Shown piece by piece: positions 26,845-35,742 of a DNA stretch of 64,000 nt. The position numbers and the translations under genes were made by a program. Below the pieces are notes generated by a model. The model ran no database searches and was not told the DNA's origin. It saw only the letters and a program-made list of their open reading frames with translations. Source of the stretch: Kineosporia succinea (GTDB lineage Bacteria; Actinomycetota; Actinomycetes; Actinomycetales; Kineosporiaceae); the NCBI RefSeq assembly GCF_030811555.1, contig NZ_JAUSQZ010000001.1:992001-1056000 (forward strand), given 5' to 3'. Numbering within the stretch: the stretch's first letter is position 1; every line of letters begins with the position of its first letter.

Positions 26845-29800
26845 TCATTCGGCGATGTTCACCGCGGAGGCGGCATCGAGCAGCGCCCCCACCCGCAGTC
26901 CCAGGTCCTCGGGGTTCTCCAGCACACGTTCCAGCCGCAGGCGCTCGTCGTCGATCACCGTGGCCGAGCGCATCACCAGATCGGTGCGGGCGGCCTCGAG
27001 GATCGAGCGCACGATCCCCTCACCGAGCAGTTCCTCGACGGCGAGGCGAGCGCCCACCGTCGAACCGGCCGACGGCACCGTGGTTTCCGGCTCCGGGGTC
27101 GCCCCGGGTGCCTTCACCGGGGAGACGGCATGACCGGGGTCGGGCGAGATGGCCAGGGCGAACATCACGTCCGCCACCGTCTGCTCGTCCACCCTCAGGT
27201 CGGCACGTTCCTCGCGGGCCTTGGCCAGCGCCTCGTGCACGCGCTGCGTGACCTTCTCTCTCCACTCCCCGATCGGCTTGGCGAGCAAAGTCTCCTGATC
27301 CATGGGAGCCACCTGGTGCCCGCGGGCGGTGAGCAGGCTCGCGCCGTACGGGTGTTCCCGCCAGGTCGAGAGCACCCGTTCCATCGACGCACGGACGGCG
27401 TGGTGCACGGACGCGGTCACCGCGTCGCAGACAGTGGTCGCCAGGGCCCGGTCGTCGGTGTCCGACGAGGAGAGCGCCGCCCCCAGACGCTGAGCCCGGC
27501 CGGCAGAACCACCCCCCAGACGCGACGCCAGATCGCCGCGGGCGATGAACTCCTGCCAGTGCGAGAGCACCTGCCCGCTCATCAACGACCCGTCGGAGAG
27601 CGCGTCGAGCATGGCGAACCGGGCGGGGATCATCACCCCGTCGATCTCCTCGTACAGCTGCGACCAGCCGTCGGCCTGCGCCGCAGCGGCTTTCGCGAGC
27701 ACGCGGGCACGGGCCGGGAGGCTGCGCAACGCGCCTCCCAGCGTGCGTTCCACCACGACCGATCGCGAACGGTCGTCGCCGGCGATCCGCCGCAACCAGT
27801 CACGCAGCGGCCGGACACTGTCCTCCGGCAGGAAGCCGTTCTCCAGCGACGCCTCGGGCACGGTGAAGAGCGCCGCCCCTCCCAGCCCGTTGTCACGCAA
27901 CTTGGTGGCCAGGTGGATACGCAGTTCCTGCAGCGCTTCGGGCGGCACCCGGTCGAGCACGACAGCGATCGCCGCACCCCGCTCGGCGGCCTGCCTCAGC
28001 ATCTCCCACGGCATCGCGTCCGCGTACCGGGCGGCCGTGGTCACGAAGATCCACAGGTCGGCCGCCTGCAGCAGCTGCACCGCGAGATCGCGGTTCGTCT
28101 CCACCAGGCTGTCGATGTCCGGCGCGTCGAGCAGCGCCAGGCCAGGAGCCAGGCCGTCGTACGGCACCAGCCGAAGACCAGTGATACGGGGGGCTTTCGG
28201 GTCGATCGGCTGAATCGGCTCCGGCGCCTCGGAGGTGACGCGGGTCAGTCGCGGCAGAATCCGCTGCGACAGGAACGCCCCCGAGTCGAACGGGTGGTGC
28301 ACCAGAACGGGCGACCGCGTCGTCGGCCGGAGCACACCCGAGCGGGTGACCTCTCGCCCCACGATCGAGTTGGTCAGCGTGGACTTGCCCGCGCCGGTCG
28401 AACCGCCGATGACCGCGAGCGCCGGGGCATCAGGGCGCTGAAGTCGCGGAATGATGTAGTCGTCGAGCTGGCTGAGCAGGTCTTCGCGTTCCTTGCGAAC
28501 CGCGTCGATGCCTTCCACGTCAAGCGTCAGCGACAGCGTGGCCACCTGGGTGCGAAGCCGTTCGACGGCTGCCAGGCGCTTGGGCAGCGGCGAACCGCCG
28601 GTGCTCGCAGAGGCTCCTGCGTCTCCACCCGCTCCGCGACCGGCAGCGCTGCGACCGGCACCGCGTGCCCCGGCTGCCCCGGAAGCCCGGGAAGCCCCGG
28701 AAGCCCCAGTCCCACCGGACGAACCCACGCGGGACGAGCCAGAACCCGGTGCCGCGCCGGAAGATGCAGCACCGGTCGGGCGGGAGGAACCAGAGACACC
28801 GGTCCGGCCGGGAACCCGCGATGCGCCGGGACCGGCGACTCCACCGGCAATCCCGGAACCGCCCGGCCGTCGTTCGGCCCCGGCCGGGGCACCCGGCACG
28901 GCGGCACGAAGCGCGGACGCACGAGGATCGGTTCCAGAAGCACCGGCCACATCAGTAACCGTCGTCCGAGGATCGGCCATCTCACCGGGACCCGGGCTCG
29001 CTTCGAGGCGGCCCGGAGAACCGGGGCCGTTTCCGGGCGGGGTCACGACCGGTGCCGCAGGAACAGCCGGCGCGAACGGGCCACGGTGCGGCGCGGGTTC
29101 GTTGTCCGGCTCCGAGCCGTCACCGAGACCCGGAGCACTTGCCTCCGAGACATTGTCGCCCCCGGAGAACCCGGAGCCCGTGCCACCAGCAGACTCCACC
29201 GGCCCGGCCGGACCAGCGAGGCCGGCACGTCCGGCGAGACCGTTCGGGGTCCGCACCTCAGATGCAGCACCCCCCTCGCTGGCCCGACCGATGGCCGGAG
29301 CGAACGAAATGCCCGCTGCCGGGGCGGCGTCCTCGTCCGGCTGCTTGCCGTCGGCCTTGAAAAGGCCTTCACCCGAGGCATTCTGAGCCGACCCGGTAGG
29401 CGTGCCCGCCTCAGCCCGACGATTCGCCGCGGCGGAGCCACCGCCCCGGCCCGAACCTCCGGCCGAAGCAGGACCAGAAGCGTCAGCAGCACCCCCCGAA
29501 GCGGAAGGCCCACCCGAGCCGACAACACGAGCCGAGCCAGTCACACCGCGCCCGTCAGACGCGACCGGCGCCATCGGGATTCGCGGCGCAGCCTCACGCC
29601 CGGCCCGCCCGGACCCGCCCCCGGCAAGGGCCGGATCGGCGCCGCCGGAACCGGCTCCCACGGAGTCGGCGCCCGCCGGATCAACCCCCACCGAAGCCTC
29701 GCCCGGAGAAACAGCATGCCGCGGCCACACCGAACCCCCCGGGAAGCCAGTGGGTGCGAAAGTCCTCGCGTCCCGAGGCAATGGCCCTGCCCCGGTGGGC

Positions 29801-30333
29801 ATACCCACGGGCACGACCGGCACCGAACCGGTGGCGACGGGGCCCCGACCAACAGGCCCAACAGGCCCACCGGACCGCGGCATACCCGTCCCCGACGAAA
29901 CGAGCCCCCGATCATCACGAGCCCCAGCAGAGCGACCGGACTCGGAGTGACCAGTCCCCAGATGACCGGATTCCAGGTAGCCAGACTCCGGGCGACCACC
30001 AGTCAGACGACCCTCCGACAGGCCGTCACCAGGCAAACCAGCACCCGGCAAACCAGCACCAGGCAAACCAGCACCAGGCAAACCGGCACCAGGCGAACCG
30101 ACCCCCACAGCACCGCCCGCCAGCGAGTCACGCACCCCGGGCTGCAACTGATCCACATCCACCGCACGGGCCGGCGAACCGGTCAGCCAGGTACCGGGCG
30201 CGAAGCTCTCGCTCCCCCGGTCCGGCGCACCGGCCGTCCCGGACTGACGCTGCCCGTCACCGGCCGCGTCGGCCCTACCGGCCCCTTCGGCACCGTCGCC
30301 TTCTGTGCGACGGCCATCTCGTGCCGGGCTCAC
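26845..30333 (-). CDS. Dynamin-like GTPase with about 580-residue disordered N-terminal extension
   Basis: About 1162 residues. Residues 1 to about 580 are Gly/Ala/Pro/Ser-rich, with no predicted fold and with pentapeptide repeats (GAGLP). The GTPase part starts at KRLAAVERLRTQ. G1 is VIGGSTGAGKSTLTN (about 640); a threonine-rich switch (RPTTRSPVLV), G3 LLDAPDID and a hydrophobic LWIFVTTAARYADAMPW follow. The C-terminus is helical. I prefer the GTG at 30331-30333 because GGGAGG lies 11 bases upstream, whereas the next GTG overlaps that site. The gene lies 134 bases upstream of the second GTPase. Its partner role at septa is inferred only. Confidence 0.8.
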   Translation of the reverse strand: MSPARDGRRTEGDGAEGAGRADAAGDGQRQSGTAGAPDRGSESFAPGTWLTGSPARAVDVDQLQPGVRDSLAGGAVGVGSPGAGLPGAGLPGAGLPGAGLPGDGLSEGRLTGGRPESGYLESGHLGTGHSESGRSAGARDDRGLVSSGTGMPRSGGPVGPVGRGPVATGSVPVVPVGMPTGAGPLPRDARTFAPTGFPGGSVWPRHAVSPGEASVGVDPAGADSVGAGSGGADPALAGGGSGRAGREAAPRIPMAPVASDGRGVTGSARVVGSGGPSASGGAADASGPASAGGSGRGGGSAAANRRAEAGTPTGSAQNASGEGLFKADGKQPDEDAAPAAGISFAPAIGRASEGGAASEVRTPNGLAGRAGLAGPAGPVESAGGTGSGFSGGDNVSEASAPGLGDGSEPDNEPAPHRGPFAPAVPAAPVVTPPGNGPGSPGRLEASPGPGEMADPRTTVTDVAGASGTDPRASALRAAVPGAPAGAERRPGGSGIAGGVAGPGASRVPGRTGVSGSSRPTGAASSGAAPGSGSSRVGSSGGTGASGASRASGAAGARGAGRSAAGRGAGGDAGASASTGGSPLPKRLAAVERLRTQVATLSLTLDVEGIDAVRKEREDLLSQLDDYIIPRLQRPDAPALAVIGGSTGAGKSTLTNSIVGREVTRSGVLRPTTRSPVLVHHPFDSGAFLSQRILPRLTRVTSEAPEPIQPIDPKAPRITGLRLVPYDGLAPGLALLDAPDIDSLVETNRDLAVQLLQAADLWIFVTTAARYADAMPWEMLRQAAERGAAIAVVLDRVPPEALQELRIHLATKLRDNGLGGAALFTVPEASLENGFLPEDSVRPLRDWLRRIAGDDRSRSVVVERTLGGALRSLPARARVLAKAAAAQADGWSQLYEEIDGVMIPARFAMLDALSDGSLMSGQVLSHWQEFIARGDLASRLGGGSAGRAQRLGAALSSSDTDDRALATTVCDAVTASVHHAVRASMERVLSTWREHPYGASLLTARGHQVAPMDQETLLAKPIGEWREKVTQRVHEALAKAREERADLRVDEQTVADVMFALAISPDPGHAVSPVKAPGATPEPETTVPSAGSTVGARLAVEELLGEGIVRSILEAARTDLVMRSATVIDDERLRLERVLENPEDLGLRVGALLDAASAVNIAE
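30031..30105. repeat. 15-bp tandem repeat coding GAGLP units
   Basis: Five 15-bp units, AGGCAAACCAGCACC with small changes, run end to end. Read on the minus strand they give (G-A-G-L-P) repeats in the disordered N-terminus of the large GTPase. The first and third units are identical. Confidence 0.85.
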
Positions 30334-30822
30334 AGCGCCGTCCACCTCCCTGTCGCCGCCCGGGCGTCACCGCACGGGCGGACGAATGCAATACGTTCCG
30401 TCGACCAAAGATAACTAATTGTTCAATGCGCGAGGAAGGGCCGCAACGACCCGGTCTCCGCCCCTATGTTTACTGCCTCACCGCCGGGATCACCGCGAAC
30501 CCACGCCGAAACCTTCGAATGGCCGTACCGGCCGCCCGACGAGACCCGGCTCACGATGATTCAACAAGAATGAACCCGAAGAGAGGCCAGATAAACTCTT
30601 CGCATTCATTCAAATACTCTTCGTCACGACTTCTTTAATGCGCAGGTCAATCTCCCACAACGCGACAGGCAGTCAAAAGTACGGTTCGCACCTTTTACCC
30701 GTTGCACGTCGGCACGGACATTCCATATTCCCTTCATCAGACCCGACGCGCCGGTATCATCACCGTCGGGGGCAGCCAGCGAGGCGTCGAGAGGTCGGCG
30801 TCCCGCGCAGCGGTCCCACCAC
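30334..30822. other. Gene-free, GC-poor spacer between GTPase gene and tRNA-Arg
   Basis: No supported gene lies here. Base composition drops well below that of the neighbours: 30601-30660 is about 43% G+C by count. Short reading frames exist but have no ribosome site or recognisable sequence. A possible promoter for the tRNA is TATCAT at 30755-30760, without a convincing -35. The left edge should hold the GTPase promoter, which I cannot define. Confidence 0.5.
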
Positions 30823-30898
30823 GCGCTCGTAGCTCAGCGGATAGAGCAACAGACTTCTAATCTGTCGGTCGCAGGTTCAAATCCTGCCGGGCGCACCA
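30823..30898 (+). tRNA. tRNA-Arg (anticodon TCT), CCA encoded
   Basis: The acceptor GCGCTCG pairs with CGGGCGC, the D-arm is GCTCAGCGGATAGAGC, the anticodon loop is CTTCTAA with TCT in the centre, and the T-arm contains GGTTCAAATCC. The discriminator A is followed by an encoded CCA at 30896-30898. Confidence 0.95.
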
Positions 30899-30908
30899 GC
30901 ACCACCAG

Positions 30909-30929
30909 CCCCGGGAGCACCTCCCGGGG
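30909..30929 (+). terminator. Hairpin downstream of tRNA-Arg
   Basis: A perfect 9-bp stem, CCCCGGGAG and CTCCCGGGG, with a CAC loop, 11 bases after the tRNA. It has no T-run, which is common for actinomycete terminators. Confidence 0.55.
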
Positions 30930-31034
30930 GCCAGCTCAGGCATGACTTCACGCTCCAGGCTCCTCACCAGCCAACCCGGGTCCCGACGTCCCCGGGTTAC
31001 TGATCGACGACTCAAGGTCAGCGGCCATCGAGTG

Positions 31035-32249
31035 ATGACATCATCCTCTTCTGTGCCGATCTCGGGGCGAAGTGCCCCGACCGACCCCCGACGGGCAACC
31101 GTGCCATCTCGACCCGACGAAGCAACCGCCCGGTCCGACGAGGCGACCGCGAGGATCCAGAGCCTCGCGACGGTCGCGCGCGCCCTCGGGCTGTCCATCC
31201 GCCTCGACCAGATGCTCGAGCTGGCCAGCGAGTCGGCCCTGGACGCACTGGGCGCCAGCAGCATCTCGATCAGCCGCCTGCAGCCCGGCACCAGCACCCT
31301 GCAGACCCTGATCAACGTCGGTGACCTGGCCCCCGACGAAGAACGCTGGCCCACCGACGAGACCTACCACTTCGACGACTACCCGCAGGCCCGTCAGGTG
31401 CTGTCCGACCTGAAGGTCTGGGTCACCGACGTGGACGACCCGATGGGCGACGCGATGGAGATCGCCCTGCTGAAACGCCTGGGCAAGCGCACCGCCCTGG
31501 CCGCTCCCCTGATCGTCGACGGCCAGCTGTGGGGCGAGTTCTACGCGACCCGCGACGCCCGGCTGAACCACTTCTCCCCGCTCGACCTCGCCTACACCGA
31601 GGCTCTGTGCGCGATCCTGGCCGGCGCCCTGTCCCGCGCGATCCACTTCGAGGCCCTCGAGCAGCTCGCCTTCCGCGACCCTCTGACCGGCCTGGCCAAC
31701 CGTCGTGCCCTCGACGACGCCGCCGAGGTGGCGCTCCAGCACCGCCGCTCACCCGGTCCCGAGACGCCCGGCCACCTGGCCGGGCTCGTGGGCATCCCGG
31801 ACGGCCGGGGCCGCAACCGGGCCGGCACCGACGCGCCGATGCGCCGCGTCTCGGCGGTCGCCGTCGACGTGAACGGACTCAAGCGGGTGAATGACACCGC
31901 GGGTCATTCGGCCGGTGACCAGCTGCTGACCTCGGTCGCTCGGCTGCTCGTCCAGCATTTCTCACCCCTGATCGGCAGCCTGATCGCGCGGGTCGGCGGG
32001 GACGAGTTCGTCGTGCTCGTGCCCAACCACGCGGTCGAGGCCGTGCTGTCGTGCGCCGACGCCCTCTGCGGGGCCGCCTCCGGTCTCCCCGAGGGGGCGG
32101 GGGTGTCGTGCGGCGTCGCCAGCACCACCCGGTCGTGGCCCCTGGTGTCCGCGAACGATCTGTTCCGCGCCGCCGACCAGGCCCAGTACGAGGCCAAGCG
32201 CCGGGTCAGCAAGACCGCGGTGCTGTCGGCCACGCTCTTCGACCACTGA
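31035..32249 (+). CDS. GAF-GGDEF protein, probable diguanylate cyclase
   Basis: About 404 residues. An N-terminal GAF-like sensor (about 45-190: LDQMLELASESALDALGAS, GKRTALAAPLIVDGQLWGEFYA, FSPLDLAYTEALCAILAGALSRAI) precedes a GGDEF domain (DPLTGLANRRALDD ... VDVNGLKRVNDTAGHSAGDQLL ... ARVGGDEFVVLVP). The intact GGDEF motif implies c-di-GMP synthesis. No RxxD inhibitory site lies five residues before it. About 30 residues (SPGPETPGHLAG...) interrupt the strand after the first helix. The start is uncertain: ATG 31035, GTG 31032 or ATG 30942 are possible, and none has a strong ribosome site. The gene converges on an EAL gene. Confidence 0.88.
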   Translation: MTSSSSVPISGRSAPTDPRRATVPSRPDEATARSDEATARIQSLATVARALGLSIRLDQMLELASESALDALGASSISISRLQPGTSTLQTLINVGDLAPDEERWPTDETYHFDDYPQARQVLSDLKVWVTDVDDPMGDAMEIALLKRLGKRTALAAPLIVDGQLWGEFYATRDARLNHFSPLDLAYTEALCAILAGALSRAIHFEALEQLAFRDPLTGLANRRALDDAAEVALQHRRSPGPETPGHLAGLVGIPDGRGRNRAGTDAPMRRVSAVAVDVNGLKRVNDTAGHSAGDQLLTSVARLLVQHFSPLIGSLIARVGGDEFVVLVPNHAVEAVLSCADALCGAASGLPEGAGVSCGVASTTRSWPLVSANDLFRAADQAQYEAKRRVSKTAVLSATLFDH

Positions 32250-32319
32250 GCCGACCACCCGCCCGACCGGTGCCACCGCACCGGCGGCGATCGGAACGTC
32301 CGCAAGCACCGAACCCGGA

Positions 32320-33516
32320 TCAGGCCGCCGGAAGCGCCGCCGGCCGCCCGCAGATGAACCCCTGCCCGAACCCGACCCCGATCTCTCGCAGCGTCTGCAG
32401 CTCGCCGGCGGTCTCGATGCCCTCGGCCACCAGCGACACCTTCGCCTCGGCGGCGAAGCCGACCAGGCTGCGGGTGAGTGCCAGCCGCATCGGATCCAGG
32501 TCGACGCCCCGCACGATCTCGATGTCGAGCTTGATCACCGAGGGCCGCAGCTTGAGCAGGTGCACGAAGTTGGCGAACCCGGCCCCGGCGTCGTCGACCA
32601 CGATCTCCACCCCCGCCCCCCGCAGCAGCGCGAGCGGCTGGGCGAGCAGGTTGTAGTCGCGCACCTGGGTGTGCTCGGTGATCTCGACACTGAGCGGGTA
32701 TTCGGCGTGGTGCAGGATCAGCTCGACGACGGCCGGCGTCATCAGGGCCTCGGCGGACAGGTTCACGTTGAGCCGCCCGCCGGCCGGCACCGCGGGCAGC
32801 TGCTCGAGCGCCGACCGCATGGTCAGCAGCTCCAGCTGCACCCCGACCCCCGCCCGGGTCGCCGCCTCGAAGGCATGCGCGGGCGTGGGAAAACCCGGGT
32901 CGTCGAAGCGGGCGAGCGCCTCGTAACCGACCACGCCACCGTGGCTGAGATCGACGATCGGCTGGTAGACCATGCGGAACCGGCTCGGGTCGAGCGCCTC
33001 GTGGATACGCGCCGGATCGCCGATGTGGGCCCGGCGCAGCTGGTCGGTCATCATCTCGGCGAGCAGCCCGAGGAACTGTGTGGCCCGCTCGTCGAGCTCC
33101 GGCGTGGCCACCCCGCTCGCACAGATCAGCAGCGCCCCGTTGCCCACCGGGACCGCGGCGTACGACCCGATTCCGTTCTCGCGGGTGCCCGCCAGATCAC
33201 GGCTGGCCGGATGCCAGTGCGTGTCGGTCAGATGGGCGGGCAGCTTCCCGCTCAGGATGCCCTGCGTGTAGCTGCCCTCGAGAGGCGTGCGCCGGTCGAG
33301 CAGGAACGTGAGTGACGTCTGCCCGCAGTCGACCGCCCGCAGGGCCACCTCGTCGCCGAGAACCTCGACAACAGCGGCGAGCTCCAGCCCCAGATGCACG
33401 CGGGCCAGCCGCAGCAGCCGCCGGATCTCGAGATCTTCGGCGCTGACTCTCGGGCGCGGAAAGGACGGCACGGATGCCGTCTCGGTGCTTTCCACAGTTT
33501 CGCCCCATCCCGGCAC
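32320..33516 (-). CDS. GAF-EAL protein, probable c-di-GMP phosphodiesterase
   Basis: 398 residues. The N-terminal part (about 25-165) is a GAF-like sensor (THWHPASRDL, IGSYAAVPVGNGALLICASG). The EAL domain spans about 170-395. Catalytic-site segments are VVGYEALARF, LNVNLSAEAL, LSVEITEHT, IVVDDAGAGFANF, SVIKLDIEIVRG, LVAEGIETAGE and VGFGQGF. All metal- and substrate-binding residues that I can place are present. The usual DDFG is DDAG here, a change outside the acidic pair. With the convergent GGDEF neighbour it could form a synthesis/degradation pair; a shared signal is inference. Confidence 0.9.
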   Translation of the reverse strand: MPGWGETVESTETASVPSFPRPRVSAEDLEIRRLLRLARVHLGLELAAVVEVLGDEVALRAVDCGQTSLTFLLDRRTPLEGSYTQGILSGKLPAHLTDTHWHPASRDLAGTRENGIGSYAAVPVGNGALLICASGVATPELDERATQFLGLLAEMMTDQLRRAHIGDPARIHEALDPSRFRMVYQPIVDLSHGGVVGYEALARFDDPGFPTPAHAFEAATRAGVGVQLELLTMRSALEQLPAVPAGGRLNVNLSAEALMTPAVVELILHHAEYPLSVEITEHTQVRDYNLLAQPLALLRGAGVEIVVDDAGAGFANFVHLLKLRPSVIKLDIEIVRGVDLDPMRLALTRSLVGFAAEAKVSLVAEGIETAGELQTLREIGVGFGQGFICGRPAALPAA

Positions 33517-33622
33517 TACGGCGCAGTTCGTCGACCCCGGTCGATTTTACGGGAGCGAACCTGAGGTCCCCAGGAGAAGCTTTTCAGCTGTTCCGGAGCA
33601 CTCGGATCACGCGCCGGACCCG

Positions 33623-33650
33623 TGACAGGATTTCACCCCAAAGCCTGTCA
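33623..33650. promoter_or_regulatory. Dyad upstream of the EAL gene
   Basis: TGACAGG (33623-33629) and CCTGTCA (33644-33650) form a perfect 7-bp inverted repeat with a 14-base spacer, about 110 bases upstream of the EAL start. It could be an operator, but no regulator is known. Confidence 0.3.
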
Positions 33651-33721
33651 TATGCGTTCTTCCGCCCCACCGGTGACGATTGTGATTTATACCACTCAGC
33701 CCGTTTCGGAACCAACTCCCG

Positions 33722-34408
33722 TCACTGCGGGTTCACCGGGTACAGACTCTGCGAGTACGTCGCGGAGGCGTAGTAGGCCTCGATGTCGGCCAGTGGCTCG
33801 TCGGGGCGCTCCAAGGCCTGGGAGATCTGGGCCCGGGACATCACGTCGTCGGAGTGCCAGGTCTCCTGCTCCCACAGCCCGGACCGCAGGAAGGCCTTGG
33901 TGCAGTGGAAGAACACCTCCTCCACCGTGACCACCAGCGCGAGCACCGGTCGGTGCCCCTGCACCACGAGGTCGTCGAAGAACGGGGCGTCGCTCACGAT
34001 CCGCGCCCGGCCGTTGACGCGCATGGTGTCGGGACGGCCGGGAATCATGAACAGCATCCCGACGTGGGGGTTCCCGAGGACGTTGAGGTAGCCGTCGACG
34101 CGTCGGTTGCCGGCCCGCTCGGGCATGACGATCGTGCGGTCGTCGAGCACCTTCACGAATCCCGCCGGGTCTCCCTTCGGGGAGACGTCGCACGAGCCGT
34201 CGGCGGCCGAGGTGCCGAGCAGCAGAAAAGGGGACGCGGCGATCCACTGCCGGTGCGGCTCACCGAGTCGTGCACGCGCCTTCTCCGCGACCCGGCGGAT
34301 CGGGGTGCCGACGATGTCCCGCAGTTCGGCGACCGTGGTCACCTCGGTGAACCCGGTGACCTCCGTGATCGGCGTGGTCGGGGCGGTGCCGGACGTGTCG
34401 ATGTGCAT
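33722..34408 (-). CDS. PPOX-class FMN-dependent flavoprotein (MSMEG_1061-type)
   Basis: 228 residues with the split-barrel fold of pyridoxamine 5'-phosphate oxidase relatives. Key segments are SPFLLLGTSAADGSCDVSPKGDPAGFV, VDGYLNVLGNPHVGMLFMIPG, MRVNGRARIV and FFHCTKAFLRSGLW. These are typical of the MSMEG_1061 group of flavoproteins, whose reaction is not settled. The ATG at 34406-34408 follows GGGAGG. It is divergent from the sigma factor gene across about 270 bases, so both may share regulation. Confidence 0.85.
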   Translation of the reverse strand: MHIDTSGTAPTTPITEVTGFTEVTTVAELRDIVGTPIRRVAEKARARLGEPHRQWIAASPFLLLGTSAADGSCDVSPKGDPAGFVKVLDDRTIVMPERAGNRRVDGYLNVLGNPHVGMLFMIPGRPDTMRVNGRARIVSDAPFFDDLVVQGHRPVLALVVTVEEVFFHCTKAFLRSGLWEQETWHSDDVMSRAQISQALERPDEPLADIEAYYASATYSQSLYPVNPQ

Positions 34409-34677
34409 GGAGGCCTCCCAGGAATCCCGGACCGGGCCGCCGGGCCGGCCGGGCATCCATGCCCCTCGCTCGACCATGCCCTGCGGAGAGCCCGGCTGGC
34501 AATGGGGTTTCGGATGTGGGGGCAGTGTCCGTCGAGTAGGAGTAAACCCCCGAATTGAGGACGACCAGGAGCGTTGGGCTTCCGTGTCACCTTCGCGGCC
34601 CGGAAGATTGTCGGTGGCGCCCCTACGCTTGCGGGCAGATCGACGACGTGGCTGTTGACTCGAAGGGGACCGTCAGC

Positions 34678-35736
34678 ATGAGCGAGGTCAGGACACCGGC
34701 CGGCGGGGCGGGCGGCGGTGCCGCAACCGTCGACGCGCACGATGTGGTGGAGCTCGAGCAGTTCCGCACCGAGCTCACGGGGTACGCCTACCGCATGCTC
34801 GGCTCCGGCTTCGAGGCCGAAGACGCGGTGCAGGAGGCGATGATCCGGGGCTGGCGGGGGCTCGACCGGTTCGAGGGCCGTTCCGCCCTGCGCTCGTGGA
34901 TGTATCGCATCACCACGAACGTCTGTCTCGACATGCTGAAGGGCCGCGAGCGCCGGGCCCTCCCGATGGACCTGGGGCCCTCCCAGAAAACGGCCGAGGT
35001 GGTGCTCAGCGCTCCGCTCGGCGAGGCCACCTGGATCCAGCCGATCCCCGACGGCCGGGTCCTCCCCGACACCTCCGACCCGGCAGAGGCCGCGGTTCAG
35101 CGCGAGACGGTGCAGCTGGCGTTCGTCTCCCTGCTGCAGAACCTGCCACCCCGCCAGCGAGTGGTGCTCATCCTGCGGGAAGTGCTGCAGTGGCGTGCCT
35201 CCGAGGTCGCCGAGCTGCTCGACACCACGGTCGCCTCGGTCAACAGCGCCCTGCAGCGGGCCCGGGCCACGCTCGCCGTCGACGGCACCACGCCCGACGA
35301 GGCCATCGCGAAGGCCACGGCCGGCGCCCCCGGCGCGCCCACCGACTCCGAGGGGGCCGAGCTGCTGCAGCGCTACCTCGAGGCCTTCGAGAACTACGAC
35401 ATGGAGGGCCTGGTCGCGCTGCTCCACGAAGACGCGACGATGTCGATGCCGCCGCTCAATCTGTGGCTGCAGGGTCCCGACGAGATCGTGGCCTGGATGG
35501 AGGGGCCCGGGCACGGCTGCAAAGGGTCCCGGCTCGTCGCCACCTCGGCCAACGGCATGCCCGCCTTCGCCCAGTACCGTCCCGCGCCCGAGGGTGGATG
35601 GGCCCCGTGGAGCCTGCACGTGCTGCAGGTCGTCGACGGCCGCATCGCCGGCCTGACCATGTTTCTCGACAGTCCCGCATTCATCAAGAAATCCACGCTG
35701 TTCCCGTACTTCGGCCTGCCCGCCCGGCTGGAGTGA
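34678..35736 (+). CDS. ECF sigma factor, SigG-like, with SnoaL-like C-terminal domain
   Basis: 352 residues. Region 2 (YAYRMLGSGFEAEDAVQEAMIRGWRGLDRFEGRSALRSWMYRITTNVCLDML, read as linked segments at about 35-95) and region 4 (LPPRQRVVLILREVLQWRASEVAELLDTTVASVNSALQRAR, about 160-200) are both complete. A C-terminal domain of about 125 residues has the SnoaL-like fold (LLQRYLEAFENYDMEGLVALLHEDATMSMPP), as in SigG/SigJ-type extracytoplasmic sigma factors that lack an anti-sigma gene. The ATG follows AAGGGG. The start of the following gene is 7 bases away and likely coupled. Confidence 0.92.
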   Translation: MSEVRTPAGGAGGGAATVDAHDVVELEQFRTELTGYAYRMLGSGFEAEDAVQEAMIRGWRGLDRFEGRSALRSWMYRITTNVCLDMLKGRERRALPMDLGPSQKTAEVVLSAPLGEATWIQPIPDGRVLPDTSDPAEAAVQRETVQLAFVSLLQNLPPRQRVVLILREVLQWRASEVAELLDTTVASVNSALQRARATLAVDGTTPDEAIAKATAGAPGAPTDSEGAELLQRYLEAFENYDMEGLVALLHEDATMSMPPLNLWLQGPDEIVAWMEGPGHGCKGSRLVATSANGMPAFAQYRPAPEGGWAPWSLHVLQVVDGRIAGLTMFLDSPAFIKKSTLFPYFGLPARLE

Positions 35737-35742
35737 GCGCTC

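Noticed and set aside
27130-30414. 1094-codon plus-strand frame across the large GTPase
   Set aside because: It is antisense to the GTPase and rich in Arg/Thr/Pro without domains.
30638-30832. 64-codon frame upstream of tRNA-Arg
   Set aside because: No ribosome site, poor codon use, overlaps the tRNA and has no recognisable sequence.
30334-30900. Possible integrated element at tRNA-Arg
   Set aside because: No integrase, transposase, or duplicated tRNA end was found; only a GC-poor strip.
30857-31354. Minus-strand frame with a CARQDLNLRPTD ending over tRNA-Arg
   Set aside because: This ending is the well-known false peptide from antisense translation of a tRNA gene.
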